Shown here one piece after another: positions 1 through 8,054 of a stretch of 50,982 nt of DNA. A program made the position numbers and the translations under genes. The DNA comes from an uncultured Acidimicrobiales bacterium. GTDB taxonomy: Bacteria; Actinomycetota; Acidimicrobiia; Acidimicrobiales; SHLQ01. The first letter of the stretch is position 1. Each line of letters starts with the position of its first letter. Location: assembly GCA_938023735.1 (NCBI GenBank), contig CALJDK010000129.1, positions 1-50,982 of the forward strand, in the 5' to 3' direction. The notes beneath the pieces were generated by a model. The model had not been told where the DNA came from. It searched no databases and saw nothing but the letters and a program-made list of their open reading frames with translations.

Positions 1-137
1 ACATGGTGAACGACTGGTCCGAATGTGTCGTCCTCGATGCTGCCCGTCCCACCGACGAACCCGTCGCCCGGATCCGTCTCCCCCAACGAATCTCCAGCGG
101 CACCCACGCAACCTGGGCCCCACTAGAAGACCTCTAA
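1..137 (+). CDS. Carotenoid oxygenase (RPE65/CCD family), C-terminal end only
   Basis: Partial gene entering from the left edge; 44 in-frame residues are visible before TAA at 135-137. The tail has the order typical of the end of carotenoid cleavage dioxygenases: a CVVLDA strand, then EPVARIRLPQRI, then a SGTHATW segment. The His here matches the last of the four iron-binding histidines of the seven-bladed propeller. The family cleaves C=C double bonds of carotenoids, stilbenes or lignin-derived compounds with Fe(II) and O2. The ATG at position 3 is very probably an internal Met. It converges on the VOC gene at 278-697, with a palindromic repeat between them. The call rests on this short tail only, and the substrate cannot be inferred. 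Confidence 0.7.
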   Translation, partial: MVNDWSECVVLDAARPTDEPVARIRLPQRISSGTHATWAPLEDL

Positions 138-160
138 ATCCCACTGCGCAGGCGTCCGAA

Positions 161-275
161 ATAGGGTGTCTGGAAGCCGCGCGGATTGGGCTTCGCCCAA
201 TGTGCCGGCTTCTTGAAACTCAGCGGATGTCAAAATGTGCGCAAGCGCCTATCCGCTGAGTTTCCTGGAACCGCA
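161..275. repeat. Palindromic repeat element, copy A (two hairpins)
   Basis: Lies between two convergent genes. It opens with AAATAGGGTGTCTGGAA (160-175), whose reverse complement TTCCAGACACCCTATTT also occurs in the copy at 35317. It then holds a hairpin with outer arms GAAGCCG 173-179 / CGGCTTC 206-212 and inner arms ATTGGGC 185-191 / GCCCAAT 195-201. A second hairpin has 14-bp perfect arms, 215-228 / 251-264. It closes with CTGGAACCG (264-272). Probably acts as a bidirectional terminator or REP-like element. Confidence 0.7.
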
Positions 276-277
276 CT

Positions 278-697
278 TTACTTGGCGAAGACTTGGGTGT
301 CGTCGACGAAGGCTTTGAACTCGAGGGGGTTACCGGAGGGGTCTCGGAAAAACATGGTGTGTTGTTCGCCGACCTCTCCCTCGAACCGAATCTGGGGTTC
401 GATGACAAACTCGACACCGCCGGCCTGAAGTTTGGCGGCAAGCGACTTCCAATCATCGACCGACAGCAGCGCGCCGAAGTGGGGCACCGGAACCTCGGCC
501 CCATCGACGGGGTTCGTGCCCGCGACCGATGTGCTCGACTCGACCTCGTGGATCACCAGCTGATGGCCAAACATGTCGAAGTCGACCCAGGCATCCGACG
601 ACCGTCCTTCGGGGAAACCCATGACGTCGCCATAGAACGACCGGCACGCAGCCAAGTCGGTAACCGGTATGGCAAGGTGAAATCGAGGACGGCTCAC
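278..697 (-). CDS. VOC family protein (glyoxalase/dioxygenase superfamily)
   Basis: A 139-residue single-module vicinal-oxygen-chelate protein. It opens with a metal-site strand (RFHLAIPVTDL), continues with FYGDVMGF typical of the first beta-alpha unit, and ends with FRDPSGNPLEFK, whose Glu is the usual last metal ligand. The GTG start at 697 is chosen because the residues before it in the longer open frame do not resemble the family. Divergent from the Rieske oxygenase at 797. VOC proteins act as lyases, ring-cleavage dioxygenases or drug-binding proteins; the substrate cannot be told here. Confidence 0.8.
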   Translation of the reverse strand: MSRPRFHLAIPVTDLAACRSFYGDVMGFPEGRSSDAWVDFDMFGHQLVIHEVESSTSVAGTNPVDGAEVPVPHFGALLSVDDWKSLAAKLQAGGVEFVIEPQIRFEGEVGEQHTMFFRDPSGNPLEFKAFVDDTQVFAK

Positions 698-783
698 ACG
701 AACAGTGTGCCAGCACTCAGCAGTTCTCGGTAACGACCGGCGGCCGTCATCGTCTTCGATCAAGTCCCTCGAAGCGCGGGCGG

Positions 784-789
784 TACTAT
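784..789 (+). promoter_or_regulatory. -10 box TACTAT for the Rieske oxygenase gene
   Basis: TACTAT lies 7 nt before the ATG at 797 and no ribosome binding site is visible, so a leaderless transcript is inferred. The same hexamer precedes the MarR gene at 9076. Confidence 0.5.
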
Positions 790-796
790 CGGGCCG

Positions 797-1924
797 ATGG
801 AACTGGACTTTGACGCGATCGCCGAGGGATACCACCAAAACCCGGCCGCGACCATGTCGCTGCACTCCGCTGCCTACACCGAGGCCGAGTGGTTCGAGCT
901 CGAGCAGAAGGCCATCTTCGCGAAGACCTGGCAGTGGATTGGCCACGTCGAAAAGGTCCGCGATCCGGGCTCATACGTCGCGACCGAAGTAGCCGGGATG
1001 CCAATTGCGGTCGTACGCGACAACGACGGCACGCTCCGGGCGTTCTACAACGTCTGCAAGCATCGAGCGCATGCGCTGCTCAGCGGAACCGGCACCACCA
1101 AGAACATCGTGTGTCCGTACCACGCGTGGTCCTACGACCTCACCGGCCAACTCACCGGTGCTCGCCGCACAGCCAACCTGATCGACTTCGACACTGCCGA
1201 CATCTGCCTCGACCAGGTACAGGTGGCTGAGTTTGGTGGGTTCGTGTACATCAATCTCGACCTCTCGGCAGCGCCGCTGCACGAACAGGCGGGCGACCTT
1301 GCCGAAGAGATCGCGCAGTGGGCCCCCGACGTCTCGGACCTCACCTTCGCTCACCGACTCACCTATGACATCGCATCGAACTGGAAGAACGTGGTCGACA
1401 ACTTCCTCGAGTGCTACCACTGCCATGTGGCGCACAAGGACTTCGTGTCGCTGGTCGATATGGACACCTACAAGGTCACCACGCACGGCATCTACTCGAG
1501 CCATATGGCCGAAGCGGGCAAGAGCGAGAACTCGGCCTACTCGGTCGCCGACGCCACCGTTACCGACCATGCGGTGTGGTGGCTCTGGCCCAATACGTGC
1601 CTCATGCGGTATCCCGGCCGGGGCAACTTCATCATCATGCACATCGTGCCGGTCGCACCGGGCGTTACACGCGAGACCTATGACTTCTTTCTCGAAACGG
1701 CCGAACCGAACCAGGCCGAGCTCGAGTCGATCGCCTACATCGACGACGTTCTCCAAACCGAGGACATCGCTCTGGTCGAGAGCGTGCAACGGGGAATGAG
1801 CACACCAGCATTCACCCAAGGTCGCATCGTGCACGACCCCGCCGGATCCGGATTATCCGAACACGCTCTGCATCATTTTCATGGCTTGGTGCTTGAGTCC
1901 TACCGCAAGGAGCTTCAACCGTGA
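797..1924 (+). CDS. Rieske non-heme iron oxygenase, alpha subunit
   Basis: A 375-residue terminal oxygenase. The Rieske [2Fe-2S] ligands are C87-x-H89 and C106-x2-H109. The mononuclear iron site follows N195-W-K, with E205-x2-H208-x4-H213 in the pattern NFLECYHCHVAH. The C-terminal part carries QTEDIALVESVQRGM, like the acidic ligand region of the choline monooxygenase / glycine-betaine monooxygenase / carnitine oxygenase (GbcA/CntA/CMO) branch, which demethylates or hydroxylates quaternary ammonium compounds using a separate reductase. No reductase gene is adjacent. The stop overlaps the SDR start by 4 nt (GTGA), so the two are co-translated. Convergent choline-sulfatase supports an osmolyte role, but the exact substrate is inference. 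Confidence 0.85.
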   Translation: MELDFDAIAEGYHQNPAATMSLHSAAYTEAEWFELEQKAIFAKTWQWIGHVEKVRDPGSYVATEVAGMPIAVVRDNDGTLRAFYNVCKHRAHALLSGTGTTKNIVCPYHAWSYDLTGQLTGARRTANLIDFDTADICLDQVQVAEFGGFVYINLDLSAAPLHEQAGDLAEEIAQWAPDVSDLTFAHRLTYDIASNWKNVVDNFLECYHCHVAHKDFVSLVDMDTYKVTTHGIYSSHMAEAGKSENSAYSVADATVTDHAVWWLWPNTCLMRYPGRGNFIIMHIVPVAPGVTRETYDFFLETAEPNQAELESIAYIDDVLQTEDIALVESVQRGMSTPAFTQGRIVHDPAGSGLSEHALHHFHGLVLESYRKELQP

Positions 1925-2697
1925 GCGATACCGGGGCGCTCCATAACAAGGTTGCGTTGGTTACCGGCGGTCGGGGTGGTGTCGGACGGGCCGTATGCGA
2001 ACGGTTCGAACGCGAAGGCGCCATCGTCTACGCCGCCGATCTCAGCGAAGGCGGCAGCCTCGAGTCCAGCGACTCGACGGCGGGCGCGTTTCAGCGCCTC
2101 GACGTGACGTCGGAGGACGAAGTCATTGCTGCCATGGACCGGGTAACGACCGAGCACGGCCGGCTCGACATTCTCGTCAACGCTGCGGGCATCGAAATCG
2201 AAGAGACGATCGAAACCACCACGCTCGATCAATGGAACCGGATCTTCGCCATCAATGTGACCGGCACATTCCTCACCAGCAAATACGCGCTCCCGCTACT
2301 GCGTGAATCCGCTGGCGCCTCGGTCGTCAACTTTGGCAGCTACGACGGATACATCGCCGACCCTCAACTGGCCGCCTACTGCGCCACCAAAGGAGCGGTG
2401 CACGCATTGACCAAAGCGATGGCCTGCGACCATGGCCCCGAGGGAATCCGAGTCAACGCGGTCTGTCCCGGCTATGTCGACACCCCCATGCTGCAGAGCT
2501 TCTTTCAAGAGTCCGGCGACATCGATACGTTGCAGCAGGCCGTTCGCGACGTCCATCCCCTCGGTACGTACGGAACGCCAACCGACATCGCCAACCTGGT
2601 GAACTGGCTTGCGTCGGACGAAGCCCGCTACGCCACCGGGCAGCTCTGGATCATCGATGGCGGTCTGTCGGCCCAAGTCCAGCAGATGAAGTTGTAA
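1921..2697 (+). CDS. Short-chain dehydrogenase/reductase (SDR)
   Basis: A 258-residue classical SDR. The cofactor motif TGGRGGVG near residue 15 is a TGxxxGxG variant, followed by D in AADLS, NAAG near 87, the catalytic Ser in FGSYDG, YCATK (YxxxK) near 155 and the C-terminal IDGG. It starts at GTG 1921, overlapping the Rieske stop by 4 nt. It probably oxidises or reduces a product or co-substrate of the Rieske reaction; this is inferred only from coupling. The 3' end converges on betC with a 7-bp gap. Confidence 0.88.
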   Translation: MSDTGALHNKVALVTGGRGGVGRAVCERFEREGAIVYAADLSEGGSLESSDSTAGAFQRLDVTSEDEVIAAMDRVTTEHGRLDILVNAAGIEIEETIETTTLDQWNRIFAINVTGTFLTSKYALPLLRESAGASVVNFGSYDGYIADPQLAAYCATKGAVHALTKAMACDHGPEGIRVNAVCPGYVDTPMLQSFFQESGDIDTLQQAVRDVHPLGTYGTPTDIANLVNWLASDEARYATGQLWIIDGGLSAQVQQMKL

Positions 2698-2704
2698 CCG
2701 GGTA

Positions 2705-4216
2705 CTACCGGTCGAGCCTCATGCGGGGTCCGGCTTCGGCCCAGTCCTGATGGTTTCGCACATAAGCGTTGGCCACATCGTTCTCGGGAAGGTGATCCCA
2801 TGAGGTGAGCGGACCGGTGGACATCGCCTGGTAGAGCACCTGGCGGGCGTGCTGCGATGCAAGAACCCGCTTGCGAATGGCGTCGCTGTCCCAACGCTTG
2901 GCAACCTCTGCGGCGAACTCCGCGGCCACCTCGGTATAGGCCGAATCAGAAGCAAGGTTGGTGCGCTCGAGTGGGTCGTTTGCTACGTCGAACAACATCG
3001 GTGGATCGGTGTCGCAGTGGATGTACTTGTAGTCGCCTCGGCGGATCATGAACATGGGGTGCGAAGTCATCTCGGCGGTGTACTCGCCGGTGGTTTCCGA
3101 CACGTCGTCGGCACCCCCCGATGCAAGGTTCCACAGGCTGCGGCCTTCAAGTTCAACGCCCAACTCGGGCCATGGGCCGCCGTCGGTGGCGATGTCGAGC
3201 AGCGTCGGTAGCAGGTCGAGATGCGAGCACACATTGGGTATCTCTCGCTGACCAACTCCTGGCCCGGCAATGACAAAAGGAACACGCGCCGAACGCTCAT
3301 GGAACGACATCTTGAACCAGGCACCACGGTCGCCCAGCATGTCGCCGTGATCGCTGGTGACGATGATGACGGTGTTGTCGGCGAGTCCGGCCTCTTCAAC
3401 AGTGGCCACCAGCTTGCCCAGCCAATCGTCGAAGTAGCTGACGTTGGCGTAATAGCCGTGCCGCGCACCCCGCATCTGCTCGTCGGTGTAGCCGACGGTG
3501 TCGGCTTCGATAGCGGTGCGAATTCGGGCCGTGTGCGGGTCGACCTGGTCGTCGGCAATCGGCTCGGGAAGATCGATGTTGTCGTGCTCGTAAAGGTTCC
3601 ACCACTCGGGCCGGGCAACGTAGGGGTCGTGGGGGTGGATGAAGCTAGCGGTGAGGAAGAAGGGTCGGTCGTCTCCATCGCGAGCCAGGTCGTGAAGCTT
3701 ACGGCGCGCCGCAAAACCAACTTCTTCGTCGTAGTCGATCTGATAGGTGGTGACCGCTTCGCCAGCCTCATGGATGGCCTCCATGTTGTGGTACCACTTC
3801 CCGATCCGCTCGTCGGCGGCGTCCCAGTTTGGGGTCCAGGCAAAATCGGCCGGATAAATGTCGGTGGTGAGCCGCTCGTCGAATCCGTGAAGTTGGTCGG
3901 GCCCGACGAAGTGCATCTTTCCCGACAACGTGGTGCGGTAGCCGACAAGGCGTAGGTAGTGCGCAAGCGTCGGCACCGAGGCCGGAAGCTCCGATGCGTT
4001 GTCCCATGCGCCGATAGCGCTCACCGAGCGCCCGGCAAGCATCGTGAATCGAGCCGGCGCGCAAAGGGGCGAGTGACAGTAGGCCGCATCGAAGCGTGCA
4101 CCCCGCTCGGCCAAGGCGTCGAGGTTTGGCGTTTTGACGAGCGGGTGGCCGTAGGTCCCGGTGAAATGCGGGGCCAATTGGTCGGCCATCACGTACAGAA
4201 TATTCGGAGCGCTCAT
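2705..4216 (-). CDS. betC: Choline-sulfatase
   Basis: A 503-residue type I sulfatase that hydrolyses choline-O-sulfate to choline and sulfate. The formylglycine site is C52-A-P-A-R56 within SPLCAPARFTML, and C52 is the residue matured to formylglycine. Choline-sulfatase signature stretches are present: SGKMHFVGPDQLHGF, TTDIYPADF, HPHDPYVARPEW and SDHGDMLGDRG. The C-terminal region (LTSWDHLPENDVANAYVRNH) matches the tail specific to BetC enzymes. GTG 4219 directly precedes ATG 4216; the ATG is preferred because a TACCTT -10 lies 6 nt before it. No betA/betB/betI genes are adjacent. A Cys-type sulfatase needs a formylglycine-generating enzyme, which is not in the window. Confidence 0.93.
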   Translation of the reverse strand: MSAPNILYVMADQLAPHFTGTYGHPLVKTPNLDALAERGARFDAAYCHSPLCAPARFTMLAGRSVSAIGAWDNASELPASVPTLAHYLRLVGYRTTLSGKMHFVGPDQLHGFDERLTTDIYPADFAWTPNWDAADERIGKWYHNMEAIHEAGEAVTTYQIDYDEEVGFAARRKLHDLARDGDDRPFFLTASFIHPHDPYVARPEWWNLYEHDNIDLPEPIADDQVDPHTARIRTAIEADTVGYTDEQMRGARHGYYANVSYFDDWLGKLVATVEEAGLADNTVIIVTSDHGDMLGDRGAWFKMSFHERSARVPFVIAGPGVGQREIPNVCSHLDLLPTLLDIATDGGPWPELGVELEGRSLWNLASGGADDVSETTGEYTAEMTSHPMFMIRRGDYKYIHCDTDPPMLFDVANDPLERTNLASDSAYTEVAAEFAAEVAKRWDSDAIRKRVLASQHARQVLYQAMSTGPLTSWDHLPENDVANAYVRNHQDWAEAGPRMRLDR

Positions 4217-4222
4217 CACCTA

Positions 4223-4228
4223 AAGGTA
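4223..4228 (-). promoter_or_regulatory. -10 box TACCTT for betC
   Basis: TACCTT, read on the minus strand, ends 6 nt before the betC ATG at 4216. A leaderless transcript is inferred. The nearby palindrome CGTGATCATCACG (4243-4255) could be an operator for this divergent region. Confidence 0.4.
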
Positions 4229-4302
4229 GCTGTCATGTTTCGCGTGATCATCACGAAATCTGCTTCGTTGCCAGCCGGTGGGAATAGCCAGAACATCGGC
4301 GC

Positions 4303-4308
4303 TACGGT
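4303..4308 (+). promoter_or_regulatory. -10 box TACGGT for the FMN reductase gene
   Basis: TACGGT followed by 6 nt and the ATG at 4315; no Shine-Dalgarno sequence is seen. Confidence 0.4.
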
Positions 4309-4314
4309 CAAACC

Positions 4315-4875
4315 ATGACAACGATTCTTACGTTCGGCGCATCCACCAGCAGCGCCTCGATAAACCACAAGCTCGCTGTGCATGCTGCCAACGTGGCCGC
4401 GGCAAACATCGAGGGCAGCACCGTTGAGGTTCTCGATCTCAACGACTACGAGATGCCCATCTTCAGCCAGGACCGCCAGGATGACGGCGGGATTCCCGAG
4501 CCGGCACAACGGTTCTACGACACCATTGGCGCCGCCGATGCGGTCATCATCTCCTTCGCCGAGCACAACGGCAGCTACTCGGCCGCCTTCAAGAACGTGT
4601 ACGACTGGGCATCGAGAATCGATATGCAGGTGTACCAGGGCAAGCCGGTCCTGATGCTTGCGACGGCGCCCGGAAGTCGGGGCGGCCAAGGCGTTCTTGA
4701 AGCCGCCATCACTCCGGCTGGGTTCTTTGGTGCCGACCTGCAAGGCACGTTGTCGGTACCAAGCTTTCACGACAATTTCGATGTCGAGGCCGGCGAGCTG
4801 ACCAACCCCGATCTTGCTGCTGCTCTTGCCGACATCGTTGCCAAGCTGGCTCGCGCCGTGGAAGCCAACCAATGA
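4315..4875 (+). CDS. NAD(P)H-dependent FMN reductase / quinone reductase-like flavoprotein
   Basis: A 186-residue flavodoxin-fold protein. The FMN phosphate loop is GASTSSASINHKL (residues 8-20), and the second flavin contact EHNGSYSAAFKNVYDWASR (about 83-101) is characteristic of the ArsH/chromate reductase/YieF-type reductases. Cytoplasmic; it would supply reduced flavin or reduce quinones. Its stop overlaps the ATG of the hydrolase by 4 nt (ATGA), so the pair is an operon. The physiological acceptor is unknown. Confidence 0.85.
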   Translation: MTTILTFGASTSSASINHKLAVHAANVAAANIEGSTVEVLDLNDYEMPIFSQDRQDDGGIPEPAQRFYDTIGAADAVIISFAEHNGSYSAAFKNVYDWASRIDMQVYQGKPVLMLATAPGSRGGQGVLEAAITPAGFFGADLQGTLSVPSFHDNFDVEAGELTNPDLAAALADIVAKLARAVEANQ

Positions 4876-5642
4876 GTTCCGCGGTAACCCGCACCACCTT
4901 TGTCGGATCCCAAGGCGATGAACTTGCTGCCCGCCTCGACATGCCCGCCGACGGTAGCCCACTCGCCTATGCCCTCTTTGCCCACTGCTTCACGTGCGGC
5001 AAAGACATCAAGGCCGCATCACGAATCAGCGCAGGACTCACCGAGCGCGGTTTCGCTGTTCTTCGCTTCGATTTCACCGGATTGGGGTCGAGCGAAGGCG
5101 AGTTCGAAAACACCAACTTCTCGTCGAATGTCGGCGATCTGGTGGCAGCGGCAAACATGATGGCCGAGCGGTTCGATAAGCCGGCAGTGCTGATCGGCCA
5201 CAGTCTCGGCGGAGCGGCCGTGTTGGCCGCCACTGCGCAATTGCCCGATGTTCGGGCCACGGTGACCATCGGTGCGCCGTCGGATCCGGGCCATGTGCTC
5301 CACCTTCTTGACGATGCAGATCTTGAGCGCATCGAAGCCGATGGCCGTGCCGAGGTTCGGTTGGCGGGTCGCCCCTTTGCGGTGCAGAAGCAGTTCCTCA
5401 CCGACGTTTGCGGCCAGAATCTCCCCGCGCTCATCGAAGGGTTAGCTCGGCCAGTACTGGTGATGCACTCACCGGTCGACAATACGGTCGGAATCAACAA
5501 TGCCGGCGCCATCTACCAGGCAGCCCGACATCCAAAATCGTTCGTCTCCCTCGATGGTGCCGACCACATGTTGTCCAAACCCGCCGATTCAGACTTCGCA
5601 AGCGAGATCATCGCGGCGTGGGCGTCGCGCTATATCGGCTAG
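4872..5642 (+). CDS. Alpha/beta hydrolase (OsmC-associated type)
   Basis: A 256-residue alpha/beta hydrolase. The nucleophile elbow is GHSLGGAAV (about 109-117), an oxyanion region FAHCFTCGKD lies near 36, the acid is probably D in SPVDNT, and the base H is in GADHMLSK. The stretch RGFAVLRFDFTGLGSSEGEF resembles the hydrolase half of bifunctional hydrolase/OsmC proteins, but no OsmC domain follows here. Coupled to the FMN reductase. Its last 4 nt overlap the end of the convergent sulfotransferase gene. Confidence 0.85.
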   Translation: MSSAVTRTTFVGSQGDELAARLDMPADGSPLAYALFAHCFTCGKDIKAASRISAGLTERGFAVLRFDFTGLGSSEGEFENTNFSSNVGDLVAAANMMAERFDKPAVLIGHSLGGAAVLAATAQLPDVRATVTIGAPSDPGHVLHLLDDADLERIEADGRAEVRLAGRPFAVQKQFLTDVCGQNLPALIEGLARPVLVMHSPVDNTVGINNAGAIYQAARHPKSFVSLDGADHMLSKPADSDFASEIIAAWASRYIG

Positions 5643-6856
5643 TCAGATACGGCGAACCGCTCTCGGTACGCGGCGAACTCATCGAGTAACTCGTCTTCGA
5701 CGAACCCGAAATCAGCGGCGGTGTACTGATGCGCCCCAAGGCCGTCGTCTCGCTTTTCCCGCTTGATCACCTCGTGTTCTTTACACGGAAGAAAGCCGAG
5801 GTCGGCATATATCCGCCGGATCACGCTGCCCGGATTCTTGATGATGTCGGAGTGGTACACGTGCACCACCCGAGCCGGATCAAGGCCGCTTGCGTCGAGT
5901 CGATCTGCCAGCAGTGACAGGCTGTTTGCGCAGAGCCGAAGGTGATACCGACCGATCTCGGTTGCGTCGACGTTGTCGGCGAATGCCGATCGTAGATTGG
6001 CCAACAGGCTCGAAACCGACGCCAGGACATCGGCTGGTTCTCTATGGGTCACCACCAGTCGAGCGTCTGGGTACGTCGCTATGAGTTCGGGGATCGCTTG
6101 CAGATGCACCGGTGATTTCACCACCCAACGTCGACCGGCCAACCGGTCGCGCGACTGGAGGGTCTGCAGAACCAGGCGGTGCATCGCGTAGGCCGGCGCC
6201 ATGTCGGCATCCTGGAGCCAAGCGGCGTAGGTCGGTACTCGATAGCGGCTGATGAACTCTTCGGTGCGGAAGGAGAACGCCATGGCCGACAGGCACTCTT
6301 TGGGCATCGTGGCCGAATAGGTGTGAATGGTTCGCAGGCCTTCGGCTACCGACTGCGGGAATCCAAGCTCTTCGGCGGCGGCGGTCTTTGCTGCCTCCTC
6401 GGACGCGCTGTTCTCGGTGCTGGCCGGGAACAGAAATTCCCAACCCTCTGGAACGCGATGCGCCGGGTCGAGCGCCAGGAGGCGGTGAATGACCGTGGTT
6501 CCCGAGCGTGGCGGGCCAACAACGATGATCGGTGCTTCGATTTCTTGGTCGGTCACCGCGGGCTTGGCAGCACACTGGTCGAGCAGGAGACGCTCGTCGA
6601 GAAGACGGTCGAGGTAACGCTGGGTGGCCCACCGGCCAAGCGGTGTGAGGTTGGCTTCGGCCTCGAGCGCTTCGCAGAAAATCTGCAGCGGCTCGAAAGC
6701 GTCGCCGTCGAACCGGTCGGAACCCGTACTCCGTGCAACGGCTTTCTCGATGAGATGCCCAGCATCAAACGGCTCGGGCGACGGCCGGTACTGTGGCAGC
6801 TCGCCTCGGTTGGCCGCTTTCACCCAAGCAGCCTGCGCACCTGCTTCCCACGTCAT
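5639..6856 (-). CDS. Sulfotransferase family protein
   Basis: A 405-residue PAPS-dependent sulfotransferase-fold protein. The 5'-phosphosulfate loop is VGPPRSGTT (113-121), followed by HRLLALDPAHRVPEGWEFLFP. The 3'-phosphate region is ARLVVTHREPADVLASVSSL. ATG 6856 is chosen because it overlaps the upstream stop as ATGA; a GTG at 6871 is possible and would add five residues. It is in an operon with the DUF1214 protein, a pairing often seen in actinobacteria that degrade steroids or lipids. The acceptor substrate is unknown. Confidence 0.85.
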   Translation of the reverse strand: MTWEAGAQAAWVKAANRGELPQYRPSPEPFDAGHLIEKAVARSTGSDRFDGDAFEPLQIFCEALEAEANLTPLGRWATQRYLDRLLDERLLLDQCAAKPAVTDQEIEAPIIVVGPPRSGTTVIHRLLALDPAHRVPEGWEFLFPASTENSASEEAAKTAAAEELGFPQSVAEGLRTIHTYSATMPKECLSAMAFSFRTEEFISRYRVPTYAAWLQDADMAPAYAMHRLVLQTLQSRDRLAGRRWVVKSPVHLQAIPELIATYPDARLVVTHREPADVLASVSSLLANLRSAFADNVDATEIGRYHLRLCANSLSLLADRLDASGLDPARVVHVYHSDIIKNPGSVIRRIYADLGFLPCKEHEVIKREKRDDGLGAHQYTAADFGFVEDELLDEFAAYRERFAVSD

Positions 6857-8007
6857 GTTCGAAAGCGCCACCGCAGGTGACGCTGCCGGCTCGCCAACTC
6901 GCTCGACCGCTCAGCCGGCGACCTCACCGGTTGATCATCAGCCAGTTCGGTGGCGACGTCGGCGAGTGAAACAAGCCGGGTCGACGGCTGTGGCGAGTCG
7001 TCGCTTTCCGGCCAGAACCACCGGAAGGTACAGAGCCCGTTTCGCCGCCCTGTCGTGTCGAGCCAGTTGGCAACGCCCGGGTCTGAGGCAGCCAGCACAA
7101 ACCGCAGGCGACCATCAGCCGAGATGGAAGCCTGCGTGTGATTGCGACTGGAGATAGCACCAAAGGGATCAACCAATTCAAAGTTGCCCATCGTGTAAAG
7201 CTGAATTGCCCAGTAGCGAGCGTGGGGAACGTCGGCCTCGACGATGAGCGCCTGGTCCTCGGCGAGGTCCCAGAAGCAGAACTCGTACCGGGCGATCGAT
7301 AACCCCTTCCCTACCTTCAGGGTGTTTGCCGCAAACGAGTTGTCGGTTCGTTCGGCGCGGTTGTCGATGAGGTACCGGTTCCAGAACTCAATGGACTCTT
7401 CCATCTCGTTGAGCGACTCATCGAGCCGGTGTTTCAGGGCAACCTCATCGAGCACGGATGCCGGCTCGGGGTCGAGACACTCGACGGTGAAGGTCGCCGG
7501 CTCATCGGCTTGCCAGGTGAAGTAGTACTCGCGAACCGACAGCATCATGGCCCCATCGGGCAACTCGATGGCATTGGGGTGGTCGCCGCCGAAGTACAGC
7601 TCGAAGTCGTCGCCCGGACCAATGCCCAGGTCGCTGGCCGTCAGCTGTGCGAGCGTGCCCCACGTTGGCCGGTGCATGAAGCCAGCACGGATTGCCAGCA
7701 GAAACTCCTCGCACGAATGCATCCTGCCCCGAACCACGTAGCGACGGTTGGGGTCGATTCGGCAATGGCGGTACACGTTGTCGGCGTTTGGGCCGCCCCA
7801 TTGGCTCGTGAGGTCATTGTGGCGATGGAAGAAGGGACGGGTTGGGTCGGCGTGCAGTGTCTCCCAGCCAAGCCACAGCACCGTTTGGTCCACCAGATGC
7901 TCTATGCCCTCAAGGAGCGCAGCGTCTCCTCCGGTGTTCGAAACGACTCTGTCGCCGAGTTGGCGAAGCCGTTCGCAGGCGTCGTGCCAAGCTTCGATCA
8001 TCTGCAT
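6853..8007 (-). CDS. DUF1214 domain-containing protein
   Basis: A 384-residue protein with no signal peptide or membrane segment. The C-terminal half carries the DUF1214-type strand series: SIARYEFCFWDLAEDQALIVEADVPHARYWAIQLYTMGNFE, then SRNHTQASISADGRLRFVLAASDPGVANWLDT. The family has no firmly established biochemical role. Translational coupling to the sulfotransferase (4-nt overlap) suggests joint action on a lipid or steroid-like compound; this is inference. Confidence 0.75.
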   Translation of the reverse strand: MQMIEAWHDACERLRQLGDRVVSNTGGDAALLEGIEHLVDQTVLWLGWETLHADPTRPFFHRHNDLTSQWGGPNADNVYRHCRIDPNRRYVVRGRMHSCEEFLLAIRAGFMHRPTWGTLAQLTASDLGIGPGDDFELYFGGDHPNAIELPDGAMMLSVREYYFTWQADEPATFTVECLDPEPASVLDEVALKHRLDESLNEMEESIEFWNRYLIDNRAERTDNSFAANTLKVGKGLSIARYEFCFWDLAEDQALIVEADVPHARYWAIQLYTMGNFELVDPFGAISSRNHTQASISADGRLRFVLAASDPGVANWLDTTGRRNGLCTFRWFWPESDDSPQPSTRLVSLADVATELADDQPVRSPAERSSELASRQRHLRWRFRT

Positions 8008-8013
8008 AGGCGA

Positions 8014-8019
8014 ACACTA
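8014..8019 (-). promoter_or_regulatory. -10 box TAGTGT for the DUF1214-sulfotransferase operon
   Basis: TAGTGT on the minus strand ends 6 nt before the ATG at 8007; leaderless transcript inferred. Confidence 0.4.
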
Positions 8020-8054
8020 CGTTCTGTTTCGCCTCCCTCGGTAGTTGTTGGATC

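Noticed and set aside
4243-4255. CGTGATCATCACG palindrome upstream of betC as a defined BetI or GntR site
   Set aside because: The dyad is real but short and does not match a box I can name with confidence; only mentioned with the betC promoter.
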